This document shows, in pieces, positions 44,743 through 52,503 of a DNA stretch of 64,000 nt (positions are counted from its first letter, which is position 1; each line of letters starts with the position of its first letter). The notes below the pieces were generated by a model. The model was not told where the DNA came from. It did no database searches and worked only from the letters and a program-made list of their open reading frames with translations. Origin of the DNA: an uncultured Devosia sp. (GTDB lineage Bacteria; Pseudomonadota; Alphaproteobacteria; Rhizobiales; Devosiaceae); the NCBI RefSeq assembly GCF_963517015.1, contig NZ_CAUQDV010000001.1, positions 682,001 through 746,000 of the forward strand, read 5' to 3'. The translations under genes were made by a program, and so were the position numbers.

Positions 44743-46596
44743 TCAGTTCCAGAGCTTGTCGATCGCCTTGGTATCGCGCACGGCGCCCTTGGAGGCGGAG
44801 GTCACAAGAGCCGCATAGGCTTTCAGTGCGGTGGTCACATTGCGCTTGCGCGGGTGTACCGGCTTCCAGCCGAGCTTGTCCTGTTCGGCGCGACGAGTCG
44901 CCAGTTCGGCGTCGCTCACCAGCACGTTGATCGTGCGATTGGGGATGTCGATCTCCACAGTGTCGCCTTCGCGGACCAGGCCAATGGCCCCGCCTTCGGC
45001 AGCCTCGGGCGAGGCGTGGCCGATGGAGAGGCCCGAAGTGCCGCCCGAGAAGCGGCCGTCGGTCAAGAGCGCACAGGCTTTGCCGAGCCCCTTCGACTTC
45101 AGATAGCTGGTCGGATAGAGCATTTCCTGCATGCCGGGGCCGCCGCGCGGGCCTTCGTAGCGGATGACGAGGACGTCGCCTTCCTTGATCTGGTTGGAAA
45201 GGATCGCCTTGACCGTATCGTCCTGCGATTCAAACACGCGGGCCGGGCCGGTGAATTTCAGGATCGAGTCATCGACGCCGGCGGTCTTCACAATGCAGCC
45301 GTCGATCGCGATATTGCCCTTGAGCACGGCGAGGCCGCCATCCTTGGAGAAGGGGTTTTCAGCCGAGCGGATGACGCCGTTGTTGCGGTCGAGGTCGAGC
45401 TCTGCCCAGCGATTGCTCTGCGAGAAGGCCTGGGTGGTGCGGACACCGCCGGGAGCGGCCATATAGAAATTGCGCACGCTTTCCGAATTGGTGCGGGAAA
45501 TGTCCCACTTGTCGATGGCGTCGCCCATGGTCGCGGCATGGACCGTGGGTTCGCTGCGATTGATCAGGCCGGCGCGGTCGAGCTGGCCGAGAATGGCAAA
45601 GATGCCACCGGCGCGGTGCACGTCTTCCATATGGACGTCATTCTTGGCCGGGGCGACCTTGGACAGCACCGGCACCTTGAGGCTCAGGCGATTGATGTCG
45701 TCCATGGTGAAGTCGACGCCGCCTTCATAGGCGGCGGCCAGGATATGCAGCACGGTATTGGTCGAGCCGCCCATGGAAATGTCGAGCGCCATGGCGTTTT
45801 CGAACGCCGCCTTGGTGGCGATGGAGCGCGGCAGCACCGAAGCGTCGTCCTGCTCATACCAGCGGCGGGCGAGATCGACGATAAGGTGGCCGGCTTCCTG
45901 GAACAGGCGCTTGCGATCGGAATGGGTGGCGAGCGTCGAGCCGTTGCCCGGCAGCGACAGGCCCAGAGCTTCGGTCAGGCAGTTCATGGAATTGGCGGTG
46001 AACATGCCCGAGCAGGAGCCGCAAGTGGGGCAGGCGGCTTCTTCCACGGCCTGCACTTCCTCGTCGGTATAGTGGTCGTCGGCGGCCATCACCATGGCGT
46101 CGACCAGGTCGAGCGCCTGCAGCTTGCCCTTGATCATGGCCTTGCCGGCTTCCATGGGGCCACCGGAGACGAAGACCACCGGAATATTGATGCGCATGGC
46201 GGCATTGAGCATGCCGGGGGTGATCTTGTCGCAATTGGAAATGCAGACCATGGCGTCGGCGCAATGGGCATTGACCATATATTCGACCGAGTCCGCGATG
46301 ATGTCGCGGCTGGGCAGCGAATAGAGCATGCCGTCGTGGCCCATGGCGATGCCGTCATCGACGGCGATGGTGTTGAATTCCTTGGCCACGCCACCGGCCG
46401 CTTCGATCTCGCGGGCCACCAGCTGGCCGAGGTCCTTCAGATGCACGTGACCGGGCACGAATTGGGTAAAGGAGTTGACCACGGCGATGATCGGCTTGCC
46501 GAAGTCGCCGTCCTTCATGCCCGTGGCGCGCCAGAGGCCACGCGCGCCGGCCATGTTGCGGCCATGGGTGGTGGTGCGAGAACGATATGCGGGCAT
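44743..46596 (-). CDS. ilvD: Dihydroxy-acid dehydratase
   Basis: IlvD dehydrates dihydroxy-acids to the keto acids that precede valine, leucine and isoleucine. The 617-residue protein shows the IlvD/Edd signatures: the cluster-binding SNCDKITPGM and CPTCGSCSGMFTANSMNCLTEALG, SMGGSTNTVLH, and the C-terminal TDGRFSGGTSGLSIGHASPEAAEGG. ATG 46596 follows GAGGAT. A 26-bp perfect palindrome lies 83 bases upstream, between ilvD and a divergent small gene. Confidence 0.97.
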   Translation of the reverse strand: MPAYRSRTTTHGRNMAGARGLWRATGMKDGDFGKPIIAVVNSFTQFVPGHVHLKDLGQLVAREIEAAGGVAKEFNTIAVDDGIAMGHDGMLYSLPSRDIIADSVEYMVNAHCADAMVCISNCDKITPGMLNAAMRINIPVVFVSGGPMEAGKAMIKGKLQALDLVDAMVMAADDHYTDEEVQAVEEAACPTCGSCSGMFTANSMNCLTEALGLSLPGNGSTLATHSDRKRLFQEAGHLIVDLARRWYEQDDASVLPRSIATKAAFENAMALDISMGGSTNTVLHILAAAYEGGVDFTMDDINRLSLKVPVLSKVAPAKNDVHMEDVHRAGGIFAILGQLDRAGLINRSEPTVHAATMGDAIDKWDISRTNSESVRNFYMAAPGGVRTTQAFSQSNRWAELDLDRNNGVIRSAENPFSKDGGLAVLKGNIAIDGCIVKTAGVDDSILKFTGPARVFESQDDTVKAILSNQIKEGDVLVIRYEGPRGGPGMQEMLYPTSYLKSKGLGKACALLTDGRFSGGTSGLSIGHASPEAAEGGAIGLVREGDTVEIDIPNRTINVLVSDAELATRRAEQDKLGWKPVHPRKRNVTTALKAYAALVTSASKGAVRDTKAIDKLWN

Positions 46597-46678
46597 TGGA
46601 CTGATCCTCGAGGTCGGTACGCCGATCATGATGGCGCTGTTTGACCTTTCTTAGACCCATTCCAGAATCGGATCAATG

Positions 46679-46704
46679 CAAACCGTACCCGCGGGTACGG
46701 TTTG
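46679..46704. promoter_or_regulatory. 26-bp perfect palindrome, putative operator
   Basis: The two halves CAAACCGTACCCG and CGGGTACGGTTTG are exact reverse complements with no spacer. It lies between the divergent starts of ilvD (83 bases away) and the 46761 gene (57 bases away). A palindrome without a loop suits a dimeric repressor, for example TetR-like, better than an RNA hairpin. No regulator gene is adjacent. Confidence 0.6.
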
Positions 46705-46760
46705 TTGCTGCATCGTGATCGGTCTTCGCGCGTTGGCTCTTTCGGACAGAGGAGCAGGTT

Positions 46761-47135
46761 ATGGCTGAACAGCAGAAATATCGGCAGGTCGAGATCGGCG
46801 AGGCCAATCTCGATGCGGTGACCGTGGGTATCGAGAAGGCGGTGGACGGCGGGCTCAAGGCTGCGGTCTGGTGGGAGGCGATTGGCGATGTCGATGCCGA
46901 CGAGGCAGAGTTCGACGATGTGCCGGCCGCGCTGGCCGCGGCCGAGGCGGCGCGGGAGCTGCATGGGCTCAGCGAAGTGGTGATCGCCCTTCAGGAAGAT
47001 GTCACCTGGCAAGGGGAATGGGGCACGCTCGATGTGCGCAACAGGGAGCCGATCGGCGATGTGCGCCCGACCGATCTTTCCAGCGAGGAGACTTATGAGC
47101 TGGCCGCTGGAATCGAGGAGCAGCGCGACGCCTGA
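46761..47135 (+). CDS. Small acidic protein of unknown function
   Basis: I do not recognise this 124-residue protein. It is acidic, with no signal peptide or membrane helix, and a likely alpha/beta pattern (YRQVEIGEANLDAVTVGIEKAV, LKAAVWWEAIGDVDADEAEFDD, ALAAAEAARELHGLSEVVIALQEDV). ATG 46761 is preceded by AGAGGAGC, a strong ribosome site. The palindrome 57 bases upstream may control it. Confidence 0.7.
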   Translation: MAEQQKYRQVEIGEANLDAVTVGIEKAVDGGLKAAVWWEAIGDVDADEAEFDDVPAALAAAEAARELHGLSEVVIALQEDVTWQGEWGTLDVRNREPIGDVRPTDLSSEETYELAAGIEEQRDA

Positions 47136-47174
47136 AACAAAAAGTCCGTGCGGCGCACGGGGCGCTGCACGGAC
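47135..47174 (-). terminator. Rho-independent terminator of the two-winged-helix gene
   Basis: An 8-base stem (GTCCGTGC / GCACGGAC) with a 15-base loop is followed on the minus strand by TTTTTGTTTC. The T-tract end touches the stop codon of the plus-strand gene. Confidence 0.8.
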
Positions 47175-47242
47175 AAGGAAAGGTAGTTAGGTCGAAACCA
47201 CCGGCCCCCAAATAAGCACAGTCGGGTCGCTTGCGGTGGAAT

Positions 47243-48169
47243 TTATTGCGTGGATCGTTGAATTTCAGCCACTTGGGAGCGGGTGAGCTGCCACCAGCGA
47301 TCATTGGCCGACATCATGCCGGCAATGAAATAGTCGGCATGGCGCCAGAGGTCGGGCATCAGTTCGATATTATTGCCACCCCTGCCATGCCTGCGGAGCA
47401 GGCCAGACTCTTCCAGGGCTGTCAGCAAGTTGCGGATATGGGTGCGCGAGGTGTCGATGCGTTCGGCGGCGGTGGAATAGCTCAGCGACACCCGTAGCGG
47501 ATCGCCGCCGGCCAGCGCCTCCTGCAGATAGCCATAGATGATCTTGGCACCGTCCTGTCGCATGAGGAACCCAACCAGCGGATTGACCTCGGTGTCGAGC
47601 ACGTCGAAGGCCTTGTCGTGCAGGCCATTGCTGATGGCGCGGTGCACCTGACGGTGCAGCGGGTCATGGGAAAACACCGCCTCGTAGTCGCGGCTGTCGG
47701 GCAGCAACACGGTCAGTGCGCGCATGTGGTTGTCGTGCCAGGCATAGTCTTCGGCGACCATGCGGGCCGTCGGCTGCACCAGGCGCATCCGCTTGTCGCC
47801 CGGAGCGGTGTGCAGTTCGATGAGGCCGATCTGGCGCATGCGGGCCAGCATTTCGTCGGCACTGCGATCACTGGCGAGGCCGAAGGTCGCAAAGGATTCG
47901 CGAATGCGATTGACCGTGGGCCAGGTGCTCTTGGCCTCGCCGCGCGCTTCGTAGATGGCGATGATCAGGTTGAACAGCACCAGGCCCGCCACATCCTGCA
48001 AGACCCGCCGGATGGCCGGATCTGGACTGTGGCTGCCCACCAGAACCTTGATGTAGCAGTCGCGCGCCAGTGGCCAGCGCGGGTGAGCGAGGACGTCCTG
48101 GGTCGAGAGGAACCTGGTTGCAGAACGCGGGCCGGACTCCGGCCCGTCGTCAACAGATTGATCCAGCAT
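47243..48169 (-). CDS. Putative transcription regulator with two winged-helix domains
   Basis: The 308-residue protein is not one I can name. It has a MarR-like segment near residues 85-140 (TVNRIRESFATFGLASDRSADEMLARMRQIGLIEL, then a wing with DKRMRLVQPT). A second winged-helix lies near 235-285 (STAAERIDTSRTHIRNLLTALEESGLLRRHGRGGNNIEL). Both look like DNA-reading heads, with a helical dimer or sensor region between. ATG 48169 follows GGGGGAA. It has its own terminator, so it is a single-gene unit. Confidence 0.6.
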   Translation of the reverse strand: MLDQSVDDGPESGPRSATRFLSTQDVLAHPRWPLARDCYIKVLVGSHSPDPAIRRVLQDVAGLVLFNLIIAIYEARGEAKSTWPTVNRIRESFATFGLASDRSADEMLARMRQIGLIELHTAPGDKRMRLVQPTARMVAEDYAWHDNHMRALTVLLPDSRDYEAVFSHDPLHRQVHRAISNGLHDKAFDVLDTEVNPLVGFLMRQDGAKIIYGYLQEALAGGDPLRVSLSYSTAAERIDTSRTHIRNLLTALEESGLLRRHGRGGNNIELMPDLWRHADYFIAGMMSANDRWWQLTRSQVAEIQRSTQ

Positions 48170-48247
48170 GCTATTCCCCCGCGCCCCAATGCAAGAGCGG
48201 TAGCGCAGGGAATCAGCGCTGCCAATAAAGTATGACAAATTCTGCGG

Positions 48248-48691
48248 TTAATTGTTGATGGCGAGTATGCCCCAGCGCGTTTCTGCACAGGCGTCGTCGA
48301 GGCAGACATTGGTCATCCACAGCGCGCCCTCGTCAAAGCCGACGCCTTCGCTGGAAACGATGAGATTGGCGATGTCCTGATTGGCGACAAGGTCCTGCAG
48401 TTCCGGCGTCACCGAGGCGTCGGCGCCGGCGAGATAATCCTCGGCACTCTCGACTTCATATTCATCCTCGCCGACGCGAACATGCATCGGATAGAGGCCC
48501 ATGCCGGCAATGAGCTCCAGATCGCCATCGGCGAAGGCCTGCTGCAGGTTGTCGAACGCCTCGAGGAACAGATCTGAATCGCCATGGATGGTTTCGATCC
48601 TGTCGATCACCTCTTCCTGGGTCTGCGCCAATACGGGCGTGGCAAGGGACAGCAGGGCAATTGCGGGCAGAAGAGACAGGCGCATGGTCAT
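48248..48691 (-). CDS. Small exported protein of unknown function
   Basis: The 147-residue product has a Sec signal (ending VLA-Q near residue 22) and an acidic mature domain. Two cysteines close to its end (NVCLDDACAET) probably form a disulfide. The sequence VIDRIETIHGDSDLFLEAFDNLQQAFADGDLELIAGMGLYPM suggests a small NTF2-like or helical fold. It begins 15 bases after the ubiG stop on the same strand, so the two may be cotranscribed. Confidence 0.7.
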   Translation of the reverse strand: MTMRLSLLPAIALLSLATPVLAQTQEEVIDRIETIHGDSDLFLEAFDNLQQAFADGDLELIAGMGLYPMHVRVGEDEYEVESAEDYLAGADASVTPELQDLVANQDIANLIVSSEGVGFDEGALWMTNVCLDDACAETRWGILAINN

Positions 48692-48706
48692 TCCAGTTCT
48701 GTTTGG

Positions 48707-49447
48707 TCAGGCGGCGGGCCGCTCGGCCATGATCATGTAATTGATGCCCATGTCGGAAGAACGGCGCCATTCATCACCAATGGGGTGAAACACCACACCG
48801 GTCTCGCCAATGACGCGCAAACCGTTGCGGGTCAGCAGCGTCCGGATCTCCTCGGGCGTCAGAAACTTGTTCCAGTCATGGGTGCCCTTGGGCAGCCAGC
48901 GCAGCACCTGCTCGGCGGCATAGACGGCAAAGAGCTTGGCCCGCAGCGTGCGGTTCAGCGTCGCCGTCAGCGTCAGCCCGCCCGGCTTTACCAGGTCCGC
49001 GCAGCTCTTCATGTAAAGCGGAACATTGTCGACATGCTCGACCACTTCCATGTTGAGCACGAGATCGTATTTTTTGCCCCTTGCCGCCAGCGCCTCGCTG
49101 GTCGTCGCCTCATAGGTAATGTCGAGGCCGGACTGTTCGGCGTGAATTTTCGCGATGGCGATGTTGCGCTCGGCCGCGTCGATGCCGGTCACCGTGGCGC
49201 CCAAGCGCGCCAGGGGCTCGCAGAGCAATCCGCCGCCGCAGCCAACGTCGAGGATGTCGAGCCCCTCGAATGGCCGCATCTCATTACCGTCACGGCCGAA
49301 ATGGCTCAGCAGATATTCGCGGATATAGCCCAGCCGCACCGGGTTGAACTTGTGCAGCGGCTTGAACTTGCCCTTGGGGTCCCACCATTGCTCGGCCATG
49401 GCGGTGAATTTGGCCACTTCGGCGTCATTGATGGTGGTCTCGGTCAT
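48707..49447 (-). CDS. ubiG: Bifunctional ubiquinone O-methyltransferase UbiG
   Basis: UbiG carries out both O-methylations in ubiquinone synthesis. The 246-residue protein has the N-terminal TINDAEVAKFTAMAEQWWDPKGKFKPLHKFNPVRLGYI, the SAM-binding ILDVGCGGGLLCEPLARLGA, EVVEHVDN, and the C-terminal DMGINYMIMA. ATG 49447 is the natural start. It is divergent from the rRNA methyltransferase gene. Confidence 0.95.
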   Translation of the reverse strand: MTETTINDAEVAKFTAMAEQWWDPKGKFKPLHKFNPVRLGYIREYLLSHFGRDGNEMRPFEGLDILDVGCGGGLLCEPLARLGATVTGIDAAERNIAIAKIHAEQSGLDITYEATTSEALAARGKKYDLVLNMEVVEHVDNVPLYMKSCADLVKPGGLTLTATLNRTLRAKLFAVYAAEQVLRWLPKGTHDWNKFLTPEEIRTLLTRNGLRVIGETGVVFHPIGDEWRRSSDMGINYMIMAERPAA

Positions 49448-49524
49448 GGTCGGGCTCCTGTTGGCCGCATATGAGCCCGATGGCATGGCAGAGGCAAGGC
49501 GCCGGTGGTCGCAGCCCATGGGCA

Positions 49525-50931
49525 ATGGTCATCGCGCCAAGCTTGCCCTATGGTGCGCGCCTTCCCGTCCAGCCCGATTGTTTGCCCTTGTCTCCTGACG
49601 CTCGCCTCCAAGCCACTCTCGAATTGACCCGCGAAATCGACCTCATCGCGCGTCCCGCCGATGCGGTGATTTCCGCCTGGGTCCGCTCCCGCCGCGATAT
49701 CGGCGATAAGGATCGCGGCGCGATCCTCGAGCTCACGCAGAAGCTGATGCGCCACCGTGCGCGGCTGGGCTGGTGGCTCGCTCGCGCCGGTGCCGAGGAC
49801 AATGTGCGCAATCGCCTGCTCGCCTGGCTGCGGCTCGATGGCTATGCGGCAGACCGGATTTCCGGCCTGTTCAATGGCGGCGACGATGCCCCCCTGCGCC
49901 TCGACGACAGCGAGCGCGCCCTGCTGGGCAAGCTGGATGGCGCCAGTTTCGACCACGCCGACATGCCGGAAGAGATTCGCGTCGAATGCCCGGATTGGGC
50001 GGTTGATGCGCTGCGCCGCCGCTTTGGCGATCAGTTCGTCGTCGAAATGGCTGCCATGCTGAGCGAACCGCCGCTCGACCTGCGGGCCAATACGCTCAAG
50101 TCCGATCGCGACACCATGCTGCGCGCCGTGCATGACCTTGGTTTCAAGGCCAAGGCGGCGCCTCTATCGGCGCTGGGCATTCGCGTAGATGAACGACTGT
50201 CGCTTGATCGTCTGCCCATGCTCAAGGCCGGCGAAGTGGAAATCCAGGACGAAGGCTCGCAGCTGGTTGCCATTCTGGTCGATGCCGGGCCGGGCGATCG
50301 CGTGGTCGACTTCTGCGCCGGGGCCGGGGGCAAGACGCTGGCCCTTGCCGCGCAAATGAAGAACAAAGGCCATATCGTCGCCTGCGATATCAACGAAGGC
50401 CGGCTCAAGCGGGCGGTGGAGCGGTTCCGCAAGGCGGGCGCGCATAATATCGAAACGCGACTGCTGTCGAGCGAAAGCGACAAATGGGTCAAGCGCCACA
50501 AGCTGGGCTTCAATCGCGTGCTGGTCGACGCGCCCTGCAGCGGCACGGGCACCTGGCGGCGGAATCCCGATGCGCGCTGGCGGCCCGAGGAAGAGCAGGG
50601 GCTCGAGGCGCTGATCGCGCTGCAGGGGAAAATCCTCACCAGCGCGGCAAGACTGGTCAAGCCCGGCGGACGGCTGGTCTATGCGACCTGTTCGCTGCTG
50701 CCGGAAGAGAATGAAGAGCAGGTCGCGCGGTTCCTGGCAGCGCAGCCGGACTATTCGGTCGTGCCATTGGCCGAGGTTGCACCTGATATCGCAGACTCTG
50801 CGCATCCCGATTACCTGTCCCTGACACCTGCCCGCCACGGCACAGATGGGTTCTTTGCTGCTGTACTGCAGAGGGCGGCCCCCGATCCTGCCACTGCCGC
50901 CCCCAAAAACTCGGTGTCATCCCGGCCTTGA
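49525..50931 (+). CDS. RsmB/NOP family RNA cytosine-C5 methyltransferase
   Basis: The 468-residue protein combines an N-terminal RNA-binding region with a Rossmann methyltransferase: VDFCAGAGGKTLALAAQMKNKG (SAM site), DAPCSGTGTWRRNPDARW (motif IV Cys) and LVYATCSLLPEENEEQVARFL with the catalytic Cys in ATCS. It methylates rRNA cytosine; the exact position is unknown. The start is uncertain: ATG 49525 is used, with ATG 49471 or TTG 49582 possible. The last residues SVSSRP and the stop are encoded by a GTGTCA repeat that begins at 50912. Confidence 0.88.
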   Translation: MVIAPSLPYGARLPVQPDCLPLSPDARLQATLELTREIDLIARPADAVISAWVRSRRDIGDKDRGAILELTQKLMRHRARLGWWLARAGAEDNVRNRLLAWLRLDGYAADRISGLFNGGDDAPLRLDDSERALLGKLDGASFDHADMPEEIRVECPDWAVDALRRRFGDQFVVEMAAMLSEPPLDLRANTLKSDRDTMLRAVHDLGFKAKAAPLSALGIRVDERLSLDRLPMLKAGEVEIQDEGSQLVAILVDAGPGDRVVDFCAGAGGKTLALAAQMKNKGHIVACDINEGRLKRAVERFRKAGAHNIETRLLSSESDKWVKRHKLGFNRVLVDAPCSGTGTWRRNPDARWRPEEEQGLEALIALQGKILTSAARLVKPGGRLVYATCSLLPEENEEQVARFLAAQPDYSVVPLAEVAPDIADSAHPDYLSLTPARHGTDGFFAAVLQRAAPDPATAAPKNSVSSRP

Positions 50932-51048
50932 GCCGGGATCCATCCTGATATCCCACCACTGCCGCAAGGTCGTGATGATGAATGCAGCCATCTAGCGGCA
51001 GACCATCCATCTCAGGATGGGCCCCGGCTCAAGGCCGGGGTGACATCG
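50912..51048. repeat. Dispersed palindromic repeat, copy 5, overlapping a gene end
   Basis: Arms CGGTGTCATCCCGGCCTTGAG and CTCAAGGCCGGGGTGACATCG surround inner CTGCCGCAAGGTCGTGATG. The first 20 bases form the end of the RsmB-like gene, including its TGA. Confidence 0.85.
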
Positions 51049-51171
51049 TGGGTGGGGCTGGTCTGGGCTGACGGTCCAAAAACACGCCCATTGATCCCCA
51101 TCCCGCTTTGTCGTATGTCCCGGCTGAATTAAGAGCGTACCGCCGGGTTCGGCAATCAGTCGGGGAATGAA

Positions 51172-52437
51172 TTGGCCCGTATCGTCGTCAAGTTCGGTGG
51201 CACATCGGTTGCCACGGTCGAGCGTATCCGCCAGGCCGCGCGCCATGTGAAGCGCGAGGTCGAGGCCGGCCATGAAGTGGCCGTGGTCGTTTCGGCCATG
51301 TCGGGCAAGACCAATGAACTGGTCGGCTGGGTCAATGAGGCTTCGGCGCTGCATGATGCGCGCGAATATGATGCCGTAGTCGCCTCGGGCGAGCAGGTCA
51401 CCGCCGGGCTGATGGCCATCGTCCTCAGCGAAATGGGCATCCAGTCTCGCAGCTTTGCCGGTTGGCAGGTGCCAATCCATACCGACGACGCCCACGGCGC
51501 GGCACGCATTACCGGCATCGATCCGACCGAGCTGGACAAGCGGATGAAGGACGGCTGGGTGCCGGTCATCACCGGTTTCCAGGGCATTTCCCCGCATGGC
51601 CGCGTTACGACGCTGGGCCGCGGTGGTTCCGATACGTCCGCCGTCGCGGTGGCCGCCGCCGTGGGCGCCGATCGTTGCGATATCTATACCGATGTGGACG
51701 GCGTTTACACGACCGACCCGCGCATTGTTTCCAAGGCGCAGCGCCTCACCAAGATTTCCTTCGAGGAAATGCTGGAAATGGCATCGCTGGGCGCCAAGGT
51801 CCTGATGATACGCTCGGTGGAAATGGCCATGGCGCATAAGGTGCGCCTCTTGGTACGATCCAGTTTTGATGACCCGGATGCGCCTCAGATCGGGCCGGAC
51901 GGGCTGCCGGGCGTTCCCGGCACTTTGGTTTGCGATGAGGATGAGATCGTGGAAAAGCAGATCGTTTCGGGCGTGACGCTCGCCAAGGCGGAAGCCAAGA
52001 TTACCCTCCGCGACGTCAAGGACAACCCGGGCGTTGCCGCCGGTGTGTTTGGCACCCTTGCGGACCATGGCATCGTGGTCGACATGATCGTGCAGAATAT
52101 TGCCGATGATGGCGCCACCACCGACATCACCTTCACCGTGCCCGACAGCGAGTATGACAAGGCGATCAAGGCGCTCGAAAACGCCGGCGACAAGATCGAA
52201 TATGGTCGTCTGTCCGGCTCCAAGGGCGGGGCAAAGGTCTCGGTCGTGGGCGTGGGCATGCGCAGCCATGCCGGCGTTGCATCATCGATGTTCAAGGCCC
52301 TTGCCGACAAGGGCATCAATATCCAGTTGATCACGACTTCGGAAATCAAGACCTCGGTTCTGATCGATGAACAATATGCCGAGCTTGCGGTTCGCGCTCT
52401 GCATACTTATTACGGTTTGGATAAGAAGGACGCCTGA
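51172..52437 (+). CDS. lysC: Aspartate kinase
   Basis: LysC phosphorylates aspartate, the first step toward lysine, threonine and methionine. The 421-residue protein has KFGGTSV at the N-terminus, TLGRGGSDTSAVAVAAA, the DGVYTTDPR motif, and two C-terminal ACT domains (from VTLAKAEAKITLRDV, and VVGVGMRSHAGVASSMFKALADKGINIQLITTSEIK), which usually bind lysine or threonine for feedback. The start is TTG 51172 behind GGGGA. A small hairpin (CTCCTC-TGGTT-GAGGAG) follows the stop, before ptsP. Confidence 0.95.
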   Translation: MARIVVKFGGTSVATVERIRQAARHVKREVEAGHEVAVVVSAMSGKTNELVGWVNEASALHDAREYDAVVASGEQVTAGLMAIVLSEMGIQSRSFAGWQVPIHTDDAHGAARITGIDPTELDKRMKDGWVPVITGFQGISPHGRVTTLGRGGSDTSAVAVAAAVGADRCDIYTDVDGVYTTDPRIVSKAQRLTKISFEEMLEMASLGAKVLMIRSVEMAMAHKVRLLVRSSFDDPDAPQIGPDGLPGVPGTLVCDEDEIVEKQIVSGVTLAKAEAKITLRDVKDNPGVAAGVFGTLADHGIVVDMIVQNIADDGATTDITFTVPDSEYDKAIKALENAGDKIEYGRLSGSKGGAKVSVVGVGMRSHAGVASSMFKALADKGINIQLITTSEIKTSVLIDEQYAELAVRALHTYYGLDKKDA

Positions 52438-52503
52438 GCTCCTCTGGTTGAGGAGTTTGCCGCGTCCGAATAAGGGGGGCGGCTTTGCGGGCCGTCGGGG
52501 CAA

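Noticed and set aside
44698..46644. 648-codon plus-strand frame over ilvD
   Set aside because: It is antisense to ilvD, with shadow-type composition.
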